NCBI RefSeq assembly: GCF_001269925.1
Contig: NZ_LHVO01000002.1
Span: forward strand, 434,001 to 498,000
DNA: 64,000 nucleotides
Reading direction: 5' to 3'
From: Pseudomonas sp. MIACH
GTDB lineage: Bacteria; Pseudomonadota; Gammaproteobacteria; Pseudomonadales; Pseudomonadaceae
Positions 1 to 7,926 of this stretch are shown here, in pieces (positions within the stretch are counted from its first letter, which is position 1; each line of letters begins with the position of its first letter). The notes under the pieces are model-generated. The model was not told the origin of the DNA, ran no database searches, and saw nothing but the letters and a program-made list of their open reading frames with translations. The position numbers were made by a program, and so were the translations under genes.

Positions 1-252
1 GAAGTTCGTGGTGTGGGTCTGTTGGGCGCGATTGAACTGGTACAGGACAAGGCCACGCGCAAGCGTTATGAAGGCAAAGGCGTGGGCATGATTTGCCGCA
101 ACTTTTGCTTCAACAATGGCCTGATCATGCGCGCCGTGGGCGACACCATGATCATTTCGCCGCCGCTGGTGATCAGCAAGTCCGAAATCGACGAGTTGGT
201 GACCAAGGCGCGTAAGTGCCTGGACCTGACTTTGGCGGCATTGCAGGGCTAA
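1..252 (+). CDS. spuC: Putrescine/polyamine-pyruvate aminotransferase, C-terminal fragment
   Basis: Only the last 83 residues are present; the window begins inside the gene. The reading frame is open from base 1. It carries the C-terminal class III aminotransferase pattern GVGLLGAIELVQDK, followed by the small-domain segment RAVGDTMIISPPLVI. In Pseudomonas, SpuC moves the amino group of putrescine and related diamines to pyruvate using PLP, the first step of the transaminase route of putrescine catabolism. The PLP lysine lies outside the window. The assignment to SpuC rather than another class III enzyme rests on its position directly upstream of the polyamine ABC transporter genes on the same strand, the order known for the Pseudomonas spu locus. 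Confidence 0.85.
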   Translation, partial: EVRGVGLLGAIELVQDKATRKRYEGKGVGMICRNFCFNNGLIMRAVGDTMIISPPLVISKSEIDELVTKARKCLDLTLAALQG

Positions 253-420
253 GTGCTAGGCTCAGTGCGCAGCGCACTGGGCAGTTATAAATGTGGGGGC
301 TTTGGTTGAAAGCCGGCCCCTGAACTTGCCAGACTGTCGCCCTGTTTTGTTGCCCTCTGCAAGGGCCGCGAAACGAAAAAAGAACGTGGCCCAAAAAAGA
401 AAAAATTGGAGCATCACCAA

Positions 421-1530
421 ATGAAGGCATTAGGTTTGAAGAACGCTGGCAAGACCCTCCTTGCCTTGTCCCTGATGGGCGCAATGGCGGGCGCGGTCCA
501 GGCAGACGATAAAGTGCTGCACGTCTACAACTGGTCCGACTACATTGCACCGGACACCATCGCCAACTTTGAAAAAGAGTCGGGCATCAAGGTGGTGTAC
601 GACGTTTTTGACAGCAACGAGACACTTGAAGCCAAGCTGCTGGCAGGCAAGTCCGGCTACGACATCGTCGTGCCGTCGAACAACTTCCTCGCCAAGCAGA
701 TCAAGGCCGGTGTCTACCAGGAGTTGGACAAGTCCAAACTGTCCAACTACGGCAACCTGAACACCTCCCTGCTTAAAGCCGTGTCGGTCAGCGACCCGGA
801 CAACAAGCACGCTTTCCCGTACATGTGGGGCTCGATCGGCATCGGCTACAACCCGGAGAAGGTCAAGGCCGCGCTGGGCGTGGACAAGATCGATTCGTGG
901 GATGTGCTGCTCAAGCCTGAAAACATCGCCAAACTCAAAAGCTGCGGCGTGAGCTTCCTCGATTCGCCGACCGAAATGCTGCCGGTCGCGCTGCATTACC
1001 TGGGCCTGCCAACCGACAGCCAGAAGAAGGCTGACCTCAAGCAAGCCGAAGACCTGTTCCTGAAAATCCGTCCTTCGATTGGCTACTTCCACTCGTCCAA
1101 GTACATCTCCGACCTGGCCAACGGCAACATCTGCGTCGCCGTGGGTTACTCGGGTGACATCCAGCAGGCCAAGTCCCGCGCGGCTGAAGCCGGTGGCAAG
1201 GTGAAAGTTGCCTACGACATTCCGAAAGAAGGCGCCGGTAGCTTCTTCGACATGGTCGCCATCCCTAAAGATGCCGAAAACGTCGACGCCGCTTACAAGT
1301 TCATGAACTACCTGCTCAAGCCGGAAGTCATGGCTTCGATCACCAACAGCGTGCGTTTCCCGAACGGTAACGAGAAGGCCACCGCACTGGTTGATAAAGA
1401 CATCACCAGCGACCCGGGCATCTACCCGCCAGCCGATGTGCAAGCCAAGCTCTACGCCATTGCGGACTTGCCGGCTGCCACCCAGCGTGAAATGACGCGC
1501 AGCTGGACCAAGATCAAGTCCGGTAAATAA
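421..1530 (+). CDS. spuD: Polyamine (putrescine-type) ABC transporter substrate-binding protein
   Basis: A 369-residue periplasmic binding protein of the PotD/PotF family. The N-terminus ([18 protein letters not shown], ending near AGAVQA-DD) is a Sec signal peptide. The mature part starts with the family pattern [11 protein letters not shown] and contains GYDIVVPSN and [14 protein letters not shown], typical of polyamine-binding proteins. ATG 421 was chosen because GGAG lies about 9 nt upstream; an in-frame TTG at 406 overlaps that ribosome site and is less likely. In P. aeruginosa the orthologue SpuD prefers putrescine. It delivers substrate to the SpuF/SpuG/SpuH transporter encoded downstream. 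A strong stem-loop separates it from the second binding protein. Confidence 0.93.
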   Translation: MKALGLKNAGKTLLALSLMGAMAGAVQADDKVLHVYNWSDYIAPDTIANFEKESGIKVVYDVFDSNETLEAKLLAGKSGYDIVVPSNNFLAKQIKAGVYQELDKSKLSNYGNLNTSLLKAVSVSDPDNKHAFPYMWGSIGIGYNPEKVKAALGVDKIDSWDVLLKPENIAKLKSCGVSFLDSPTEMLPVALHYLGLPTDSQKKADLKQAEDLFLKIRPSIGYFHSSKYISDLANGNICVAVGYSGDIQQAKSRAAEAGGKVKVAYDIPKEGAGSFFDMVAIPKDAENVDAAYKFMNYLLKPEVMASITNSVRFPNGNEKATALVDKDITSDPGIYPPADVQAKLYAIADLPAATQREMTRSWTKIKSGK

Positions 1531-1541
1531 ACCGGTCTTTG

Positions 1542-1570
1542 TTAACCACCGCGCAGCCCGCGGTGGTTAA
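1542..1570 (+). promoter_or_regulatory. Intercistronic stem-loop between spuD and spuE
   Basis: Perfect 12-bp inverted repeat, TTAACCACCGCG and its complement, with a 5-nt loop, starting 11 nt after the spuD stop. No T-run follows, so it is not a standard intrinsic terminator. A likely role is partial termination or 3'-end stabilisation of the spuD transcript, giving more binding protein than membrane components. The structure is seen; the role is inferred. Confidence 0.6.
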
Positions 1571-1673
1571 TGAAACAAATAAATGACAGAAAGTTTTGCC
1601 GGATCGGTTTATCGAGGGTAAGTTGCGCGCCGGTTTTGTTGCCGGGCAACAACTTTAGGGCCCAACTATTTAA

Positions 1674-2780
<1,107 letters not shown>

Positions 2781-2845
2781 GGCTCAAACTATCCAGGGTT
2801 CGTCCGCCTCGGGCGAACTGCACCGTTTTTTTGGGAGTTTCGTAA

Positions 2846-3988
2846 ATGGCAGTTGCCTCCGGCGCCTATAAGAAAGCCCTCGAGGGCGACCAGACACCGA
2901 AAAAGGTGCTGGTCAAAATCGACCGGGTCACGAAGAAGTTCGACGAGACGATTGCCGTGGACGATGTGTCCCTGGAAATCAAGAAAGGCGAGATCTTCGC
3001 CTTGCTCGGCGGTTCGGGTTCGGGCAAGTCCACCTTGCTGCGCATGCTCGCAGGTTTCGAGCGCCCGACCGAAGGGCGTATCTACCTCGACGGTGTGGAC
3101 ATCACCGACATGCCGCCCTACGAGCGGCCGATCAACATGATGTTCCAGTCCTACGCCTTGTTCCCACACATGACCGTGGCGCAGAACATCGCGTTCGGCC
3201 TGCAACAGGACAAGATTCCCAAGGCCGAGGTCGATGCCCGCGTGGCCGAAATGCTCAAGCTGGTACAGATGAGCCAGTACGCCAAGCGCAAGCCGCACCA
3301 GTTGTCCGGTGGCCAGCGTCAGCGTGTGGCGTTGGCGCGCTCCCTGGCCAAGCGTCCGAAACTGCTGCTGCTCGATGAGCCCATGGGCGCCCTCGACAAG
3401 AAGCTGCGTTCGCAGATGCAACTGGAACTGGTGGAGATCATCGAGCGCGTCGGCGTGACCTGCGTGATGGTGACGCACGACCAGGAAGAGGCCATGACCA
3501 TGGCCGAGCGCATCGCGATCATGCACCTGGGCTGGATCGCCCAGATCGGCAGCCCGATCGACATCTACGAGACGCCGACCAGCCGCCTGGTGTGCGAATT
3601 CATCGGTAACGTCAACATCTTCGACACCCAGGTGGTGGATGACGCTGAAGGTCACGCGGTGCTCAAGTGCCCGGACCTGGATCGCGACATCTACGTGGGC
3701 TACGGCATCGCCACCTCGGTGGAAGACAAGTCGGTGACCTACGCCATCCGCCCGGAAAAACTGCTGGTCACCACCGAAATGCCGACCTGCGAGCACAACT
3801 GGTCCAGCGGCAAGGTGCACGACATCGCCTACCTGGGCGGCCACTCGGTGTTCTACGTCGAGCTGCCAAGCGGCAAGCTGGTGCAGTCCTTCGTGGCCAA
3901 CGCCGAACGCCGTGGCCAGCGCCCAACCTGGGGTGACCAGGTGTACGTGTGGTGGGAAGACGACAGTGGCGTGGTACTGCGCACATGA
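2846..3988 (+). CDS. spuF: Polyamine ABC transporter ATP-binding protein
   Basis: A 380-residue PotA/PotG-type ATPase that powers polyamine import at the inner face of the membrane. It shows Walker A (GGSGSGKST), the Q-loop region (MMFQSYALFPHMTVA), the ABC signature LSGGQRQRVALARS, Walker B (LLLLDEPMGALD) and the switch histidine in VMVTHDQEEA. The roughly 110 C-terminal residues form the TOBE-type regulatory domain (YAIRPEKLLV). ATG 2846 has GGGAG upstream. It overlaps the first permease gene by four bases (ATGA), so translation is probably coupled. Confidence 0.95.
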   Translation: MAVASGAYKKALEGDQTPKKVLVKIDRVTKKFDETIAVDDVSLEIKKGEIFALLGGSGSGKSTLLRMLAGFERPTEGRIYLDGVDITDMPPYERPINMMFQSYALFPHMTVAQNIAFGLQQDKIPKAEVDARVAEMLKLVQMSQYAKRKPHQLSGGQRQRVALARSLAKRPKLLLLDEPMGALDKKLRSQMQLELVEIIERVGVTCVMVTHDQEEAMTMAERIAIMHLGWIAQIGSPIDIYETPTSRLVCEFIGNVNIFDTQVVDDAEGHAVLKCPDLDRDIYVGYGIATSVEDKSVTYAIRPEKLLVTTEMPTCEHNWSSGKVHDIAYLGGHSVFYVELPSGKLVQSFVANAERRGQRPTWGDQVYVWWEDDSGVVLRT

Positions 3989-4905
3989 ACATAAAGAAGC
4001 TCAAGCGGCGCTTGCACCGCATCGTCCCCAGTGGCAAGCAGGTGGTCATCGGGATTCCGTTCCTGTGGCTGTTCCTGTTTTTCGCCCTGCCGTTTTTCAT
4101 CGTCCTGAAAATCAGCTTCGCCGAAGCCGACGTAGCGATTCCGCCGTACACCGAGATCTACACCTACGTTGAGCAAAAGCTGCAGGTGGTGCTGAACCTG
4201 GCCAACTACAGTTTGCTGGCAGGTGATGAGCTGTACATCGCGGCGTACCTGGGCTCGCTGAAAATGGCGTTCTTCAGCACGCTGCTGTGCCTGCTGATCG
4301 GCTACCCGATGGCCTACGCCATTGCCACCGCGCGCAAAGAGATGCAGACCGTGCTGGTGCTGCTGATCATGATGCCGACCTGGACCGCGATCCTGATCCG
4401 CGTGTATGCGTGGATGGGCATCCTCAGCAACAACGGGCTGCTCAATGGCTTCCTGATGTCCATGGGGTTGATCAACGAACCGCTGCAGATCCTCAACACC
4501 AACATCGCGGTGTATATCGGCGTGGTCTACTCGTACCTGCCGTTCATGATCCTGCCGCTGTACGCCAACCTGGTAAAGCATGACCAGAGCCTGCTGGAAG
4601 CCGCATCGGACCTGGGTTCGAGCACCTTCAACAGCTTCTGGAAAATCACCGTGCCGCTGTCCAAGAACGGCATCATCGCCGGCTGCATGCTGGTGTTTAT
4701 CCCGGTGGTGGGCGAGTTCGTGATCCCGGAACTGCTCGGCGGCCCGGAAACCCTGATGATCGGTAAAGTGTTGTGGCAAGAGTTCTTCAACAACCGTGAC
4801 TGGCCGGTGGCGTCTGCCCTGGCGGTAGTGATGCTGGCGATCCTGATCGTGCCGATCATTCTGTTTAACCGCAGCCAAGCCAAAGAGATGGAGGGCAAGA
4901 TATGA
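3985..4905 (+). CDS. spuG: Polyamine ABC transporter permease (PotH/PotB type)
   Basis: A 306-residue inner-membrane permease with about six transmembrane segments, the first at about residues 20-40 (VVIGIPFLWLFLFFALPFF). The cytoplasmic EAA loop, which contacts the ATPase, reads EAASDLGSSTFNSFWKITVP. ATG 3985 was chosen because it overlaps the spuF stop (ATGA) and precedes the basic segment NIKKLKRRLHR; a longer in-frame start at 3949 lies inside spuF and has no support. The gene overlaps spuH by four bases. Confidence 0.93.
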   Translation: MNIKKLKRRLHRIVPSGKQVVIGIPFLWLFLFFALPFFIVLKISFAEADVAIPPYTEIYTYVEQKLQVVLNLANYSLLAGDELYIAAYLGSLKMAFFSTLLCLLIGYPMAYAIATARKEMQTVLVLLIMMPTWTAILIRVYAWMGILSNNGLLNGFLMSMGLINEPLQILNTNIAVYIGVVYSYLPFMILPLYANLVKHDQSLLEAASDLGSSTFNSFWKITVPLSKNGIIAGCMLVFIPVVGEFVIPELLGGPETLMIGKVLWQEFFNNRDWPVASALAVVMLAILIVPIILFNRSQAKEMEGKI

Positions 4906-5786
4906 GGCGCGTCAGTTTCTCAAGCTTCATGCTGGTGGCGGGGTTGTTGTTCATCTACCTGCCGATGCTGATCCTGGTGATCTACTCGTTCAACGAATCC
5001 AAGCTGGTAACGGTGTGGGGCGGTTGGTCGATCAAGTGGTACGTGGGCCTGCTGGACAACACCCAGTTGATGGGCTCGGTGGCACGTTCCCTGGAAATCG
5101 CCTGCTACACGGCGGTGGCCGCTGTTGCGCTGGGCACGTTGGCGGCGTTTGTGCTGACGCGCATCAGCCAGTTCAAGGGCCGCACGCTGTTCGGCGGCCT
5201 GGTGACCGCGCCGTTGGTGATGCCGGAAGTGATCACCGGCCTGTCGCTGTTGCTGCTGTTTGTGGCCATGGCGCAGATGATCGGCTGGCCCCAGGAGCGT
5301 GGCATCGTCACCATCTGGATCGCCCACACCACGTTCTGTGCGGCGTATGTGGCGGTAGTGGTATCGGCGCGCTTGCGTGAGCTGGACCTGTCGATCGAAG
5401 AAGCAGCGATGGACCTGGGTGCGCGACCGTGGAAGGTGTTCTTCCTGATCACCATCCCGATGATCGCGCCGTCTTTGGCGGCGGGCGGCATGATGTCGTT
5501 CGCACTGTCCTTGGATGACCTGGTACTGGCCAGCTTCGTGTCGGGCCCGGGCTCGACGACGTTGCCGATGGAAGTGTTCTCGGCCGTGCGCCTTGGGGTT
5601 AAACCCGAGATCAATGCCGTGGCCAGCCTGATTCTGCTGGCGGTGTCGCTGGTGACCTTCCTGGTGTGGTTCTTCAGCCGACGTGCCGAAGAGAATCGCA
5701 AGAAGGCTATCCAGCAAGCCATCGAAGAGGCCGCTGCCGATGGCTGGAAACAGCCGGACGTGCGTCGGGCGCAGGCGCCGGTCTAA
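4902..5786 (+). CDS. spuH: Polyamine ABC transporter permease (PotI/PotC type)
   Basis: A 294-residue second permease, which forms the channel as a heterodimer with SpuG. About six hydrophobic segments are visible, beginning with FMLVAGLLFIYLPMLILVI. The EAA loop is EEAAMDLGARPWKVFFLITI. It ends with a charged tail (RRAEENRKKAIQQ). It starts in the ATGA overlap with spuG and is the last gene of the locus; a REP doublet follows five bases after the stop. Confidence 0.93.
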   Translation: MRRVSFSSFMLVAGLLFIYLPMLILVIYSFNESKLVTVWGGWSIKWYVGLLDNTQLMGSVARSLEIACYTAVAAVALGTLAAFVLTRISQFKGRTLFGGLVTAPLVMPEVITGLSLLLLFVAMAQMIGWPQERGIVTIWIAHTTFCAAYVAVVVSARLRELDLSIEEAAMDLGARPWKVFFLITIPMIAPSLAAGGMMSFALSLDDLVLASFVSGPGSTTLPMEVFSAVRLGVKPEINAVASLILLAVSLVTFLVWFFSRRAEENRKKAIQQAIEEAAADGWKQPDVRRAQAPV

Positions 5787-5790
5787 AGGT

Positions 5791-5879
5791 GTGGGAGGGG
5801 GCTTGCTCCCGATGGCGGTGGGTCAGTCAATAGATGCAGTGACTGACACTCAGCAATCGCGGGCAAGCCCCCTCCCACA
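5791..5879. repeat. REPIN (two inverted REPs, GTGGGAGGGGGC family)
   Basis: Two inverted arms, GTGGGAGGGGGCTTGCTCCC on the left and its near-complement GGGCAAGCCCCCTCCCAC on the right, flank about 45 nt of spacer. It sits in the convergent gap between spuH and the HD-domain gene, the usual position for Pseudomonas REP doublets. It may act as a bidirectional transcription end. The same family recurs throughout the window. Confidence 0.85.
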
Positions 5880-5900
5880 GTTGATCGCATTTCAACTCCG

Positions 5901-6542
5901 CTACGCCAACCACGGCGACTTGCGAATCACCTCGACAAAATTCATCGGCTTGAACCCCGGCTCCTGATCCACCAGCACATCCGTCTTCACGTTGCCAAAC
6001 GTGGTCTGCGGGCGATGGCGCAAGCCGTCGGCAAAGGCGCAGATGATGCACTCCTTGAACCCTTCACCGCGTGGATGCGCATGCACCACGGCTTCGCGCT
6101 GTACGCTGCTGAAGGCGGCGTAGTCCATGCCCAGCACGTCCATTTCCACCCCTGCGGTCACCAGTGCCACAGTGGGGCGCAGGTGTTGCGGCACGCCCGG
6201 CGTGGTGTGCAGGGCGATGGACAACCACACCTGTTCGATATCGTCATCGCTCAGCCCGTAAGGCTTGAGGAAGGCCGCGGCGGCGTTGGCGCCGTCCACT
6301 TCGAAACGCTCGTCGTCACTGCGATGGCCTTCCACCAGGCCCAGGTCATGGAACATGGCGCCGACGTAGAGCAGCTCCGGGTTGTAGGCCAACTGCTTGC
6401 GCTCACCGCTCAAGGCGCCGAACAAAAACACCCGGCGCGAGTGGTGGTAGAGCAGGTCGGATTCGATGTCACGGATGTATTCGGTGGTGGCCTTGGCCAG
6501 GGCGCTGTCCGGGATCTTGATGCCGGCGATGGTGGTGGTCAT
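5901..6542 (-). CDS. HD-domain hydrolase, cyanamide-hydratase-like
   Basis: A 213-residue cytoplasmic protein with HD-superfamily metal-site motifs: YHHSRR (around residue 33), MFHDLGL with the HD pair at residues 65-66, and a later histidine in IALHTTPG. The GERKQLAYNPELLY segment and the length resemble the family that includes fungal cyanamide hydratase; the substrate in Pseudomonas is unknown. The start at 6542 is supported by AGAGGAG eight bases upstream; longer in-frame extensions to 6803 run through the repeat-containing intergenic region and are rejected. It is divergent from a GlxA-type regulator, which may control it. The fold is fairly certain, the reaction is not. Confidence 0.8.
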   Translation of the reverse strand: MTTTIAGIKIPDSALAKATTEYIRDIESDLLYHHSRRVFLFGALSGERKQLAYNPELLYVGAMFHDLGLVEGHRSDDERFEVDGANAAAAFLKPYGLSDDDIEQVWLSIALHTTPGVPQHLRPTVALVTAGVEMDVLGMDYAAFSSVQREAVVHAHPRGEGFKECIICAFADGLRHRPQTTFGNVKTDVLVDQEPGFKPMNFVEVIRKSPWLA

Positions 6543-6703
6543 GGTGGTTCTCCTCTGGAAAGCACCCAGTCTGGTCGCTGGTCGGTGCAGCGACCATCGC
6601 GGTGAGGGCGCGATCCCGGCCAATGTGCCGACACATCGTGCCAAGCAGAAATCGACTAGGGTGTAGCGGGCGATATCACTCTCGAAGCCTGCAAAAATCC
6701 CAA

Positions 6704-6793
6704 TGTGGGAGGGGGCTTGCTCCCGATTGCTGAGTACCAGGCACTGCATCTGCTGACTGATACAGCGCCATCGGGAGCAAGCCCCCTCCCACA
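6704..6793. repeat. REPIN in the divergent control region (GTGGGAGGGGGC family)
   Basis: Left arm GTGGGAGGGGGCTTGCTCCC and right arm GGGAGCAAGCCCCCTCCCAC with about 50 nt between them. Unlike most copies in the window it lies between divergent genes, where promoters of both the HD gene and the glxA-like gene should be. The rest of the 6543-6828 gap shows no other gene. Confidence 0.85.
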
Positions 6794-6828
6794 GGGTTTG
6801 CATTTTATTCCGCTAGAAAAAGGTGTCT

Positions 6829-7824
6829 GTGAGCATGCACAAGACCGTCGCGATCCTGATCTTCCCCGGCGTCCAGTCACTGGATGTGACCGGCCCCATG
6901 GATGTGTTCTGCGAAGCCAACCGCTTTCTGCCGCCCCAGGATCACTACCAGATAGAGGTCATCGGGCTGGGCCACGGCACCATGGCCGCCTCCAATGGTT
7001 TGGCATTGCAGGCCCATCGGCATTACAGCGAGGCCCTGCAAGCCTATGACTTGTTGTTGGTCGCCGGTGGCCCGCAGCTGCCATTCGAGGATTTCGGCGT
7101 GCCGTTCGATGATTGGCTCCGGGGTGCAACCGCCAGGGCGCAACGTTTCGGTTCGGTCTGCAACGGCGCCTTCATGCTGGCGCGCGCTGGATTGCTGGAT
7201 GGCAAAACCGTCACTACCCACTGGAACGATGCTGCCGACCTGGCGCGTCTGTGCCCCTCGACCCAGGTCGAGGTTGACCGCCTCTACGTGCAGGACGGCA
7301 ACCTCTACACCTCGGCAGGCGTCACGGCGGGCATCGACTTGTCGCTGTACCTGCTGGCCCAGGACCACGGCCCGGAAGTGGCGTTGAGCGTGGCCAAGCG
7401 CCTGGTGGTGTTCACCCAGCGTTCGGGCGGGCAGTCGCAGTTCAGCCCGTTCCTCACGCCTCACGCCGAAACCACCTCGGCGGTGGCGCTGGTGCAGTTG
7501 TATGTGCTGGCGAACCTGACCGGCGACCTGACCATCGCCGACCTGGCCAAGGCCGCCAATATGAGCGCGCGCAACTTCTCCCGGGTGTTTGCCCGTGAAG
7601 CGCGGATTACGCCGGCGGAGTTTGTCGAACGGGCACGGGTGGATGCGGCGCGGGTGATGCTCGAAAGCACGCATGCGCCGCTGAAGACCGTGGCCTACCA
7701 ATGCGGGTTTCGCGATGCCCAGCACATGCGCAGCGTGTTCAATCGCCGGCTGGGCGTGACGCCGCAACAGTTCCGGCTCAACTTTGCGGTGCCGGTGCAG
7801 GCTCGTGCAACGAGCCCACTGTAG
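6829..7824 (+). CDS. GlxA-family transcriptional regulator (DJ-1/PfpI plus AraC domains)
   Basis: A 331-residue two-domain regulator. Residues 1 to about 165 form a DJ-1/PfpI-like domain (VAILIFPGVQSLDVTGPMDV; elbow SVCNGAFMLARAG with its cysteine near residue 112). Residues 220-325 form an AraC-type double helix-turn-helix (LTIADLAKAANMSARNFSRV and GFRDAQHMRSVF). Such proteins usually activate catabolic genes after sensing a small molecule. GTG 6829 was chosen for its spacing from AAGG; ATG 6835 and GTG 6823 are in frame and possible. The stop codon TAG is formed by the first bases of a REP element. Confidence 0.88.
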   Translation: MSMHKTVAILIFPGVQSLDVTGPMDVFCEANRFLPPQDHYQIEVIGLGHGTMAASNGLALQAHRHYSEALQAYDLLLVAGGPQLPFEDFGVPFDDWLRGATARAQRFGSVCNGAFMLARAGLLDGKTVTTHWNDAADLARLCPSTQVEVDRLYVQDGNLYTSAGVTAGIDLSLYLLAQDHGPEVALSVAKRLVVFTQRSGGQSQFSPFLTPHAETTSAVALVQLYVLANLTGDLTIADLAKAANMSARNFSRVFAREARITPAEFVERARVDAARVMLESTHAPLKTVAYQCGFRDAQHMRSVFNRRLGVTPQQFRLNFAVPVQARATSPL

Positions 7825-7918
7825 GAGCGAGCTTGCTCGCGAAAAACCCATGGGCACCGCGTTCATTCTGGCTTTACGCGTTATCGTTAACGACCTTCGC
7901 GAGCAAGCTCGCTCCTAC
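7821..7918. repeat. REPIN (GTAGGAGCGAGC family), overlapping a stop codon
   Basis: Arms GTAGGAGCGAGCTTGCTCGC and the reverse complement ending GAGCAAGCTCGCTCCTAC, with a spacer containing TTATCGTTAACG. It lies between the convergent glxA-like and acylase genes. Bases 7822-7824 (TAG within GTAGGAG) are the stop codon of the upstream gene. Confidence 0.88.
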
Positions 7919-7926
7919 AGAAAGGG

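Noticed and set aside
285..315. GC-rich imperfect hairpin after spuC as a terminator
   Set aside because: The stem has a bulge and no T-run follows, so termination is not supported.
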